From: Smittium mucronatum | Lineage: Eukaryota; Kickxellomycota; Harpellomycetes; Harpellales; Legeriomycetaceae | Length of the DNA: 64,000 bases | Direction: 5' to 3' | Assembly: GCA_001953115.1 (NCBI GenBank) | Contig: LSSL01001969.1 | Span: 9,197-73,196, forward strand | Shown: in pieces, positions 21,967-36,000 of the stretch | Layout: the number at the start of each line of letters is the position of its first letter | Position numbering within the stretch: the stretch's first letter is position 1 | Notes under the pieces: model-generated | Seen by the model: only the letters and a program-made list of their open reading frames with translations | Database searches by the model: none | Told to the model about the DNA's origin: nothing | Position numbers and translations under genes: made by a program

Positions 21967-24000
21967 AAATTTTTTTTCTTAGTACCAAACTTATCAGTGG
22001 GTTTACAGATTAGAAATGTGAGAAATCCGGGTAATTTCAGTAATTTATGCATCTTGCTAAAGATGCTATAATCAACTTGAAATGTTATTTTTTCTCCTAC
22101 TATAGACAAATTCTAATTCTCAAAGGACCAAATCAGTTCATATGGCTACCATTCATATTATAGCCTAGTTCCAAAAAGATTAGCGCAATAAATATTCATG
22201 CATGTATGATGAGAAAATATTGCTCTCCAAACTCATAATGCAGATTTCCGGACATGGATCCCAAAAGAGTAAATGATTTTAAAACACATATTAATATAAT
22301 CAAATCGATTAAATAATGATAACCGATATTATGGTTCAATTTTTTGAAGTTTTTGAGGATAGAATATTTTTTTATATAATTACCAAATAAATGTAAAAAG
22401 AATTGGATATATTTCTCCTAAATTCGTACATTTTTTTTTAAAAAAAAATGTAATTACATCTTGGTACTTTTAAAGATCAAGTTCTGGTAAAAAAATATTA
22501 TAAATCAGTGTAGATAAGTACAATCCGATTTTATTAAGTTTTTGTAACCGAGTGGCTATCTAACTTGAAGAAAATGCTCCAAAAAAGCACAATCCAAAAA
22601 ATATATAAGTTAAAACAACAGCAAATAGAATATACAAGATCTTAAATAAAACTAGGTATGCATATTTTGGAATATAATAGCACCATTCTTAATTACGCGA
22701 TTTAAATCCAGTTTAAAAGTGCGGAATTAGGCGGGGTACCTCTGTAACCCAGTTTTATTTCTTTGATAAATTTTTGCCAATTAAGTTTGTTAACTTTTAC
22801 AAGAAATTATTGAATCTCAAAAATATATTTGCGCCATTGAAATTTAAGCGGGTTGCGTTCTTAAGTAGGGCTAAATTGTACTGGATTTATAATCCCAAAA
22901 AACTGGAAGCTAATAAATCCCATGATAATTGCACTTTTGCTAACTTAACAACATACATTTGTAATTTAATTTTTTTAATTGCTAAATGATTACAAATCTA
23001 GTATAATTTGAACAATTGGCTAATAGAAAAATAAATAAAAATGCTCAAAAATTCACATTGCCTTGCCTTGTCATGTATTATATCATATCAAAACTTCTTA
23101 ATTTAATTGCGATCATATTATTAGTTTCAACTATTTACGTGGTGAATTGGTTAGCTGTTATTAGATAAACCGAATGATCTTTCGAGTTCAGTGGGCTTTT
23201 ATACATATTGGTAAGTTTTGCCATAGGTTTATGTCAGGTTTGCTGGTCAATTTATCATGTTGACCTAGCCATTTTTAACGTCATTTTTGTATTTAAGTTA
23301 AGTCGTCAAAAAAAAAAAGTAATCTTAATCATTTTGGAAGGGAAATTCAACAAAAACTGATTCGTTCTGGTTTGAGAAACGAGTAGACCGTAAGGAAAAA
23401 TTGGGATCTAGTACTACCCACGAATTTATAGCTATCAGTACTGGGAATTTTTACCCACCCACTAGTTGAGCATAAGTTTCCAATCGTTGGTTCAAATAAG
23501 CGCTAAAAATAATCTCAGCTAAGATTGTTTTACATCATGCTTCCTGATACTATATAATATCAGTATTCATTCTGAAAATAGTTTCTGAAAAAAACCAAAT
23601 AGTACGTGTAATAAAGCTGGTTATATACTAGAGCAAAAAATAGTCCCAGAGAAAATAGTATGTCCGATAGTTATTAGGATTCGGAAATATTCATACCTAT
23701 AAAAAGATCTGCGAAAGAACTTCAAATTAAAGTTTGATATCAGAATTAGAGTAGATAAAGGTTCGATGGAATTATTTGAATTTCTAGAATTTCAAATAAA
23801 CAAGAATAATAAACATACGAAATTCAATTCGAAAGTAGGTCTTTTTTATAAAAAGTGTACATAAAAAGCAAATGAACTTGTTTATGTGTAATTATTTTGC
23901 GGTTATTAGTTTAGAATTTGGAATAAAATTAAGCTTCAATTAAAAATGATTAGTTATACTGTGATTGATAATAAAATGGAACATGAAGCAATACCTATTA

Positions 24001-27000
24001 GGTACGCAAACGGTAGAACAACAGAGGATTCTTTGGATTGAGATCTTTTAACTTGGATACGTTTTTTAGTTATGTATATTGTGGAATTTTAGTTTTAGTT
24101 AGTTTCTTATAGTCTTTTACAATAAATCGTGTTAAAAAATAAATTAATAATAAAATCAAAATTCCAAAAAATAACATTTAATAAGCGGTACAAGAGAAAA
24201 AAAAAATTATTAAAAAATTAATACTCAATCAAACCCCATTGCGTTCGTTTTTTATGAGTTTGATAATTCTGTTATATTTGACATCTTATAATATTATTTG
24301 GAAAAATATATTTTATGTTATATATGATCTATGATTATCTTTTTAATCACCAAAAAGCATAATTTTCTGATCTTCTAGAATTATAGAAGATTATATATAT
24401 AAATCACTTCGAATAAAAAATCGATTCTTAGAAAAATATGTAGCTTATTTTTTAGTTGAATAACTCAATTCTCATCATCAAGTTTTAAAAAGATAATAAT
24501 AATATGTTTAAATGTAAACTTAAATCTAATAGGAGTGCTTTAAAAGTTTAATATAGACCAGATTATACTTTAACAGTTCTATTGGAATTTCAAAATATTT
24601 AAATAATAAAATCAGTTTCAAAACCAAACTAAGCATTGCTTTTTTTCTTGAGTTGTTTTAATTTAATTAAATTGGGGGAAATGGAAAATGTGGTTATTAT
24701 TTTTTTCAGAAGAGCTAAATTAATCTATTTTATAGCGAATGGGTTTTTTATATAACTTAACGATTTATATGTTGATACATTGATTGTGAATCCAAAAGAT
24801 ACGAAATTTCCAAATTAAGATACTAGGTTTTCTATCATAAAATTTTGCCTGATCTTAAATCTGCTTTCCAGAATGAGATGTTGTGGATCACTCATTGTAG
24901 TAAAAACAAAATGTGTTAAAAGAAAACAATTGAAATTTCAGGCAACTGATTTGGCATAAATAAAAATCTCGGTTTTTATGAAAGTCGCTTTAGCATAAAT
25001 ATTGTATTTGAAGGATAAGGTGAACACTTATAACAAAAAAAAATATTGAAAAGAGTATCACGCTTAAAATAAAATTTGGTGGTTGGAAAGAGATGATACT
25101 AAAAAAGTTGTGGGATTCGTAAAAAAAAATAAAAATATGGACTTCTACTTTTATCAAAAGAGTGGCATTAGCTTTACCCCCCCCCCCCCACAAAAAGTAG
25201 CTTCACTATCCCTGGTAAATATAAATAAATGGATAAGACCCTATAAAATTAATAATTTTTTCTCAAAACAACTAAAATTTGAATTATTCGATTAAATTGT
25301 GCCAAATTATTATTATTAAATGTATTTAAAACATAAAAAAATTAATATTTCACACGCTTTATTCAAGATTTATTTTTATAAACTAAATTTTGATGAATAT
25401 AATAATGTGATACAGTAGAATTTTAAATAAAAACTAAAAAAATAAGCTTCAAAATATAGAATTCATGTTTATAATTTAAAAATTCAGAAATAGTAAATAG
25501 TAATTTTTTCCCTTCCTTCTTTATTTTTTTTCCTTTTTTCTTTTCTTAAATATATAACTACAAAAACTTTGTTTTTGTAAAAGAAAATATTTGAGGAAAA
25601 AAAATGTTGTGTGTCTTAATAAATAACATGGTATAATCACGTAAATTATTAATTCTGAGAATTAAGGCAAAATAAGAAAAATGTTTCTCGATTTAATATC
25701 GCCGCTTCAACAAATAAACGTCCTTTTTTTGATAGGTTGAAAATTGATGGGTTCCTCTAAAAAATAATGCGAATTTAACATAGCTAATAAGCCAAAACTC
25801 CGAATAAAGAGAGCAATGCAATTAATTTTTTGCAGATTGAACTAGATAATTCAAATTGAAGAAGATTTTTTAAAGAGGAAGTATTGAAATTTGTTTGATT
25901 TATAAAAATATATATTTACAAAAAATAATGAGAAAATACGAGTTAAAAAATCTAAAAGAATATAAATAAATAAAATTCAAACATATTTTTCAAATAGACC
26001 CCGATCAGATCTTGTATTGTTAAAAATCATTCCAATACTTTATCAAAATAAAAATTTTCATTTTTAGAAAAAACCAGAATCAAATAACTTTATTTTTTAT
26101 AAGGTTTTAGAGAAATTCGGATAATATTTTTTTTGAACTAAATCCAAAGAAATTATCACAATGATCTGATTATACAGTGAAATACATGCTGGCTCTAAAT
26201 TAATATTGTGAAAGATGATTATTCTGTTAATAATCACTGATTTACATATGTTAAAAATTCTTTTATTTATGGGATAAAGATTTAATGATGTGGTTTTAGC
26301 CACTCTTACCTTATAAATGTGATTTTTTAAAAAATCAGTTATAATTAAGAATTAACAAAAGTTGAGTATTTTTTCACCACCACTGATATCTTCTCTACTA
26401 AACAAATATTTATAAAAAAATAAAAATAAAAACATACAGATTCCATATTTCTTAAGAAGTAAAATGAATAGTTAACCAGGAGATCTGATATTTTAAAAAA
26501 TAATTTATAAATAAATATTCAACAATCAGATTTTATTGAATTTAAGATCTTAGTAAAGCACTAAGTTCTTCATAAAAAATTGATGAAATAATCTAACTTA
26601 ATGCGGAAATAAATAAATAAATTGTAACGAAGGCACAATAATTTTACCTCTTTTAATCACATTAAAACTGAAATATTTAAAGTTAAAGCAATAAATAAAT
26701 ACTCTTAACTGAAAAATTTAAATATTTAATTCCAAGAAAAAAAACATTGCACTTATAAAATATGATAAAATATTATAAAAGCAACCTGAAAAACTTTCTC
26801 TTTTTGTTTGATAATTTTTGAATAGGATAGTTTATCAGTTTGAAAACCTAAATTAAATAATACTTAATATTTTAGTAAAAATTCTTTAATTAAAAATGAA
26901 CACTAGGAATCCAGGATATTCAATTCACCTTTAAAAAATTATAAATAGTAAGTCCCGTTTTTTTTCAAGTCGGACTAATATTGGCTCTAAAACTTCGATT

Positions 27001-30000
27001 TATTGCTATATTATCGTTTGAATGATTTATTTATAAATATTAGTACCATTTTTAAGTTAAAATGATCCAAGAAAGAAAAATTTTAGCCTTATAAAGATTT
27101 AAGTTCTTAGACATATGGGGAAAAAAAACAAATTGACATAATTATTAATATTCTCAACTGTTTTTAGATTAATTTTTTTTGATAAAATGTTTGAGTTATG
27201 CGGGTCATTTAGATCTATTTTTTTAAATATATTTTATATCATACTAAATGAAACATATACCGGTCTAATATTGCGAAAATTTGGTAGAATTTTTTTAAAT
27301 TTTAGCCTAAAATTTCACCAATAATTCTTATTTTTGTCGCTACTTGTATTCCGGGGTTGTCAATGGTTACATAAAAGGTCTATAGAATTGATTTTAAAAC
27401 CAGTTTTTTAATAAGCTCGAACATAATTCCAATAAATTTCACTGGATTAGTAGATCTTTCATTTAAAAATTTTCAGGTGGAGATTTCTTTGCAAATATAT
27501 TCGGGATTTATATATTATTTATTTCTTTGTTTATTTGTTTAAAGAAAATAAAATATTTCCTTATAGGAAAAATATGTAGTCCATGCTCTTTTTAAATTTA
27601 AATTTAATCCAGAAAAATCGTGGAATATTACATGTATTTTTTTAAGAGGGATATTTCAAAGTAGAATGAGCTGATTATTTAACTATTTTTTAAATTTTTC
27701 GGAATTATTTAGCTAATCTATTCTTTTAATATTTTTTTGGCTTTTATTTTCGGTTATTTAAAACTCAGAATACATAATTAAAATAAATGTTTACTCCATA
27801 CGATAAAAAAATAAAATTTCTTGTTTTTAATGGAAAATTAATGAAATAATGCTCAAAATATTATTCGTTTTATTTAAAAAATAATTCATAAGTTTCTTTA
27901 GATTTATTTTTCTTCAATCATTTTAAAGTTTTCAATTTTAATACGTTAATTATTCGAGGACATTTACAATACCTTTTTTTAAAAAATAATCTCTATTTTT
28001 TTTTATTATACTAGTCTTGAAGTATTGATACAGTGAATTAACAGAAAATTTGAAACACAGTTTACAGTTAAATTATTAAAAAAGTTTTTTTAAATAGTGT
28101 GATCATAATTATTTAACACATTGCATTATTTTTTCAGGTTTTAGATAAATCTGAAATAATAATTAAATATAATCATTTATCGGAAATAATATAAATTATT
28201 TAAAGCTTCATAATTTTAAACTTATTGAAACTTTTTTCAAGGTCTGTTATTTATCGATAAATGATAATTAAAAATTGTATAAATTCCAAATTTATAGTTC
28301 AAAAGCTAATTTATTTTTAATTATAAAATGATCATTTTTTTTTAAAAAAAATTAATAAATTTTGATTTCTAAAATGCTAACAATATTTTTTTTAAATCAT
28401 TTCTTTCCTTTACATCAAATGCGAAAAATTTCCCGAAAATTATACATACAATTTTGTCAAGTATTTTTTATAAAAAGAAAAAGATTATTTAAATTCTTTA
28501 AGAAAATAAATTCGAAAATATCAATTAATATTATGTCATTTTTTCCATAAAAACAAAGCACGAAGCTTTATTTCTTCATAAGTAATACGGGCTCATTATT
28601 TTTTTATGTTGAAATATCATATTATACCAAGATAAAGAAACAGAGTTAATGATATATATCGAAATTTATGATTTAAATAATACTTTAAATTTCTTAAAAA
28701 AATAGTTTTTTTTATTTTAAGAAATCTCTATTGAGGCCGTCCTAACAGATTTTTTATTTAATACATATATATATAATATGAGCATCTTTTCATACTCTGT
28801 AATATATGTAGAAAAAATTTATGGATAACACTAATTAAAAACACAAAAATGTGGGGTACCCCAATAAAACAAAGGTAATTTAGATTTAATTACGGATATG
28901 ATATAGTATAAATACTAAGCAGCAAAAAATTTATTTTATATCACAATTAAATAGATCTTCTAAAAGGAATATTGTCACTTATAATTTAAACGATAATTTA
29001 AAAACGTATTTAATATCCGTGTTTGGCCTGTTAGTATATAAATATAATTCATATTTAAGTATTTCGATAAAATTAATAGCTTATTTGAATTTTTACAATT
29101 TATGCAATTAAATCCAAGAATGTGGTTTTATTTTTCCTAATTATTTATTATAAGTTTTTTAATTTAAATTTAACCAGGTACATCCTAAATGGGGTTTTTC
29201 ACAAAATTTTTTTTTTTATAATAAAAAGGTTTTAAAATTTATTATTTTCAAACATAATTGGTTTATTTTATGTTATATATAGTTTTAAACTGCTCAAAAA
29301 TGAATCAAAATAAATCTAAAAGCCCATTTTATAACCCAATTTGATTTAATATTTATTAAAAAAATCTGTCTATAAAAAATAAAACAAATTTACAACATTT
29401 TGGAATTTTTCTTTTCTAAATTAATTTTAATATAATTAAATTTTTTATTTATAAAAAATTAAATTTGGGCTAAAAAAATGAATAAACATACAAAATTATT
29501 ATAAAATTAGTGAACGTGGTTATGAAAAACTTAAAATCTAAATTTTGATAAAAAAAAGCGTTCTAAAATGAATATTTTTAATAAAATAAACTTCATATAA
29601 TTATTTTGCGATGTGATACATCGGTTTATTTAACTAATAAATTTATTAATTTCAAATAAACAACATTTTTTTATTAATTATATTTAGTTTAAAAAAGAAA
29701 AATGGAATATCTAGAATATTTAATAAATTTAAAATAAATTTGTTAATAAAAGTCGTATATTGTATTCATTTTAAAAAATAAGACATATTTTAGGAATTAG
29801 TTCTGTTATATGGGTGGAAGTTTAAATTATTTATAGTGAAAATAAACGATAAAAGTTTTTAAAAAAAATTTTTTAACCAGATTCCGGTTTTTATAATGAA
29901 ATTAATTTTTTCTTATAAATTTAAAAATTTGATTCTTACCACATATTTAAACCTAAAGACTAAAATATGCTGGTTTTTTCTTTTTTATAATTATATATGA

Positions 30001-33000
30001 TATTTAAAAAAATGATAATTTTATTAACAAAACTTCAAAATTTATTAAGTATTTTTATAATTTCAAAACCTTAGTATACTTTTCCATTTTATAAGATACT
30101 AAATACTTATTTTTTAAAAATTTAAGCCCTTTTAATTTTTATAAACGAACAAAAAAAACTAATTAAAAAATTCTCTTCAAAATTTATATATTAAAAGTTT
30201 TATCATTTTACTAACCAAATTTCTTTTAAATATGATTTCGGTGATATTATTAAAATTTTAAAATCCGTTCAAACAATTAATAAAATAAAAAATATAATAA
30301 GTTTTAGGTGTTAGCATTTTATAGTGGAAATGAAAAAAATGCATATTCTGTATTAAATTCGCTGAAATTCATCATGTGAGCATAAATAAATAAATAAGTA
30401 AAATGAAAACCTCTTAGATTCAAACAAATAAGTTTTTTATGGATTAGGGATTGGTATTTATAAACATTAACTACAAATAATTTTCACTGATAACTTACAT
30501 AATATTTTTATTTTATAAATTGATTTGAAAATCAGTTGAGATAAATAATGGATATTTTTATTAATAACAACCCTTTTAAACTTTTTTTTATTGAAAAAAT
30601 ATACTATCAAGATAATATATACCTTTAAATGAAAAGGGATCGAATTCGCTTAAATAGCCCGAAGTAACCATTAAAATTGAAATTATTAAAATTCACCTAG
30701 ATTTTCCTACCTAAAGCTTTTAAAAAAAGTAGTAAATATTTATTAAATTCGATACTTGAATAAAAATATACGCGGATTGCATGAGATTTTTTTTTTTTCG
30801 AATATATAAAAGTTTTTGGAACTGTATATATATATATTTTTTAAAAGATTTCATATTTCATTTAATTTAAGTAAATAAAAAATTGAGAATCATTAAAAAT
30901 TGTTTTCCTGGAGGGAAGAAAAATCAAAAATTAAAAAAATTACTAGAGAAAATTATTCTTTAAAAGACCTAAGTGTCAATGAAATTCAAAAATACTGTAT
31001 TATCCTATTTAATGAGTAGAGAATGTGAGTTTTTATGAAACGCATCTTTTAAAAAAAAATAAGAAAAAAAACCAAGAAAAGTTGGATCATCGTATTTTTA
31101 ATCGTGTTTTATTAGTTTTTTATTTTAAATTCAGTAATTTTTAAAAATAAAATAAGGAAAACCATTTCGAAAATAAATTTATGCTTCATAATACTAAATA
31201 GAGTTTTTCCATATTAAAATCGGTAAAAAATACCTAAATATCATGATTTAGACCTAAATAAGCTCTTGATTTTAAACTTATTCCCAAAATTTTAATATTT
31301 TAGATGTATATATTATTTTATTCACTTATTTAAAAAAAATTCTATTAATTTTTTTATTCTCAGAAATGCTTAAAACAACGATCTTTAATATAAATATTGA
31401 AATTATGTATTCTTAAATAACCACGTAAAACATGCTAAAAAGTATTGAACACATAAGAAATTTTAAATTTAAATATTTTGAGGTTATTTTTTTAAAAATT
31501 TCAATAAACTTTGGTTTGTAAAAAAAATTCAATCTTTTTAATAAGCCCAAATTTAAACAGATAATTAGTTTTTCCTAAATTTTTTATGATATGAAATAAG
31601 TATTTTAAATAAACCTTTTTTCTCATATAACATGAAATACAATTTTCAATTCCAAAGGTTTTCTGGATATTTAAATACATTTTACAAATAATAGTTTATA
31701 GTGTGAGCATTTTATCAATTTTTTTAAAATTATCCTTCCATAATTATAAAAATAATTTATGAATACCGTTCACTCATGTATTTAATATCTTATTATGAAA
31801 TTTGATAAATATAAGTTATATTAAAATGGTTTAAAACCGTAAAAAATGCATGATTTGATACAAATTTTGTAAATATGCATATTTTTTGGTAAAATTTTTA
31901 TTTATTGGCATAAAAAAAGTCGAAATAGAGATTTATAATATTAGAAGCTTTGAAATAGTGTCCAGTTTTTAATCAGGACAAAACTATGCTATTAAAAAAC
32001 ACAGTTTTATGATTTTTTATTCCATAAAATTTTTATTTCTTTGACTCAAATTTTAGGAAAGTTTTGATTTATTTTTTCATAATGATAAGTAAAAGCTGTT
32101 CCCAAAAACAATCCACTTTTAATTGTTTTTTTCTTAGTAGTTTATATTGTTAATTTTCATATTTTACTATATGTAAAAACTATTCAAATATTCATTATTT
32201 TTAATTTATCAAGCATTTTTATATGGGATTAATAATGCTATAATAATAATTTTTTTCCCAGAAAAAAATTTCAATGAGATTCTGAGGCGCCACTCTCCAC
32301 CCAATAACTTTATATATTAATATGCCACCCTTCCTTTATAATCATATTTTTATAAAAAAAATTATTAAAAAATCACATTAATGATATACTTAATAAATCC
32401 GGTTTCTATAATCATATTTTTATAATAAAGGGGTCAGAGTTTATAAAAATCTCGATTTTTAAGAAAAAAATTACATTTAAAAAATTTAAATTAGCACTAA
32501 ACGATAGAAAATTATAGTTTTATCTTATATTACAGTGTAAGTATTATATTTTTTAATGAATAAGAAACAAAAAAGGATATTGATATCGATTTCGATGATA
32601 AAATTTTTATATGCTCTTTGTTCTACCTCATGTCCTTTTCTTTTGAGATCAAGTTTACATTTATAATTTTTGACCTTTCTACACTCTCCAAGTAATGTTA
32701 AACGTTTAGAACGTTTTATTGTTTTCTAAAGCTTAAATTTTTTCTTGAAATACATTTATTTTTCAATTTTTCAACATTAAATGTTTTTTAATCGAATTGA
32801 AGACCAGAATTTTTTTTTAAAAATTTTTCTCTATTAGTTTGTAATTTAAAATATCTAAATCTATTAAGTATAATTTTAGGAATTCGAAATATCGAATTCT
32901 GAATTTTTTCGATAAAATAATCACGAAAAGTTAATTCACACATACCTATAAAATTAATAAATCTTACTTTTTTTTTCTTTTTTTTTTTTCAATTTCAAGC

Positions 33001-36000
33001 TGAACCTTCCCAAAAATTTATTTGAACTATTTCCAAAAATATTAACTCTCTCAAACCAAGAACTGTTAATATCAACTCATTCTTTCCCAAAATATCTCAA
33101 TAAGATTTCTGAGTCATTGATATTTATTATTTTTGCAAAAGAATAGCCAAAAAACAATGTAGAAATCTAAAAAAGAGTTTAATAACTGTGAAAATTTTAT
33201 ATATAACAAAATCTAATCTTCTATGCTGAAATATATTTTTTACAGCTTTTTTTTAAATTTTTTTTCCAGAAAAAGAATAAAAAATGCGCTCTGATTCATT
33301 CGGGGTAGTTTATTTTTTCTGTAAAGGTTATTTCATGCGAAGAATATAGGATTATTTGTGTAATTTTTATACACTTCCCTATTCTTTCAGTAACTTTATT
33401 TAGAATTTCTAAAATTCGTAGGTATTTATTCAAATATTGATATGATAAATCATCAATAACTGTCATAATAAATGCAAAATTCACGAAATTTAAACCTAAT
33501 ATGATTTTTGGATATTCCAAATAAATTAATCGATATGTGAAGTAAATATGTAGCTTTTTCAAAAAATTTTCCAAACCCATTAGATACTTCGAAATAGCCA
33601 ATGTTTTACAATTATAATTTAAAATAATTGGTATAAAAACTATTCAAAAATAAAAAAAATATTCTAGCCCGAATTTATTTTATAATTGTGTATATTGGCC
33701 TGATAATAATTAAAAATTACAGAGAAAATCGCTATTATTAATTTAATTCCTAATAATGATAGTTGAAAGGTCATTTTATTTTATTTTTCTTCTATATATA
33801 CATATTATAGTATGGTTTATTTTATTCTAAATATCAATATTATTCAATCAGATTTTTTATTAAAAAAGTCTAACGGCACAGTTGTAGTAATCAATAATTA
33901 TTAGAACTTATAAACTGGGCTCTGGAAGTACAATTTTACATTTTTCGCAGTTATTTAAATAAAACTATGGTTTTATTTGACCTTCTTGATGTTTATACTT
34001 TCTGAATAAGGCCATAATAATCAAAATATCATCATTTTTATAGCAATAAATAGTTTGGAACTAATGGTTTAACCTTCTCCAGGTTACAAAAGTTTATTTA
34101 TAAATAATTCTTGTGATTTCGATTTCTAACTCAATAATTCCAACTATAAAATTTTTCTTTGTATTAAAATAAAGAACTTGGATATGTGTTTTTGAAAGTT
34201 TAAAATATACTAGATCAAAAAAAATATTCATTTTTATAATTAAAAAGAATTTGGGTTTTAAAAATCCTTAATAGTATAGTTTTACAAAAAAAATAAACCA
34301 ATTTGGAAGGGTTAATATAGAATAGAATTAATTGAGATAATTTCTAAATTCAACAGGATTTGCCCAGTTGAAAAATCACACTAATTTTTTTTTGATTTAA
34401 TTAAAATTTTGCTGAAAAAGGAGCAACAATATCTATAATTTTTGTCTGATTAAGAATATCGTATGATTTTAAAGGGTTTAGAAAGCAATATAAAACTTTT
34501 TTATTTATTTAAAAATTAGTCCTATAATATATACACCAATATTTTAGTTCAATAAAACAATTTGAATATCAAAAGTAATAAAATTATGAGTATACAACTA
34601 TTTATCCAAGAAATAAACAGGATCCAATATCTTTAGAATGCAAAAAAATAAAAAAAATAAATGGTCACTAGAATTTTCTAACCACACAGAGCAAATTTTT
34701 ATATTAGAAAATAAAAAATTTGGAAATAGATAGTCATTTAATTATTATATTTATACATAATAATCAGTTTTTAGTTCAATAAATAAATAAATTCCTTATT
34801 TTATTTAATAATTTCAATTATTAATATAAAATATAAAATATAAAATAATATATACGTTAATATCTGTGTTTCCAAAAAAAATATGAATAAAATCATACAT
34901 TAAAGTGCATAAAATCATATTAATACAAAAAAATTTAAAAATAATAAAATATTACGTTTCTTGAGTTCTTTAGATATCAAAAAAAACTTTTTGCAATAAA
35001 AAATTAAAGATCAATAACCAAATTTATTTTGAATATATATCGATATTTGGATAATTTTTGGATTAAAATTTTTTAATGATGTATTTTAGGGGTTAAAAAA
35101 TAATATTAGTCGTCTTATACCTCTTCAAGTATTTTATTAGCTTGAAAAACTTTTTCTATCAAAAATAAAGCCTAATTTCACATTGAAAATTTATTTAGCT
35201 AAAATGATTCAGTATTAATGAGGATGTATAATGTTGTAAATCAAAAGGTGATAAAGCGAGAAGTACCATTTTTTTCAGAATTTTTGTTTTGGTTATTTAC
35301 TTAATTTTTTTTATAAAGTCCATATTATGAAATATTTAATTAAGACAGATGCTTTATAAATTATTTGCGAATTACGTTTAAAGGATTAGGTGAAAACTCT
35401 CAATATTTATAAATTAAAAAATAAATTAACGAATTTATTGCTATACGAAAGAATAAATATAAACTTATATAATATTTTGATACATAAAATTGAACTGAAA
35501 ATGCACTAAACCTCAGATGTTTCGGTATTGTGATTTTTTTAAAAGTTATATGAAAAATAAACTTTTGATTTAGTGAAATTAATTTCTGAATAATTTTTTG
35601 ATTCCCAAAATCATTTTACATATTTTTAAATAGCAAATAATTATGATTTCACCATATTTTTCTATTATTGAAGTTAGATTTAGTTAATTCTTCATTTTAC
35701 AAAAATAAACCCGAATAAAATTTCACAAGATAAATCTAGCCCAGTTTATTTTATTGAATACAATTTGATAAATTGAGATTTAAAAAAAACATCAACTTCG
35801 ATGCAAGTAATTCAGGTTCAAATAAAAGTCTTATCAACCTTCTTAACACAAATAATTCGATATGTTTATTTAGATGCAGATTTTATATAGTATAACCAAG
35901 AATTTTAGAGAATGAAGATTTCTAATTTTTCTAAAAAATATTGATAGCTTCTTTATGAGCTTTTTTTTAAAAAAAATTATGATATCAAAACAGTTTTGCT

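Larger units (their letters stand above)
19993..24000. other. Intergenic stretch upstream of PP2A, no gene confirmed
   Basis: This less AT-rich island is presumably where the PP2A promoter lies; no core element can be fixed by eye. It holds a 73-codon minus-strand open frame (21366-21587), a short repeat copy (21598-21637) and a 56-bp tandem duplication (21855-21966), each listed separately. The plus-strand frame at 20674-20871 (49 codons from its ATG) and the minus-strand frame at 21888-22109, which lies over the tandem duplication, have no recognisable motif. Confidence 0.45.

Noticed and set aside
33296..33601. 101-codon minus-strand frame
   Set aside because: AT-rich codons only, no motif; a faint resemblance to a retrotransposon RNase H tail (KYLMGLENF) is too short to support.
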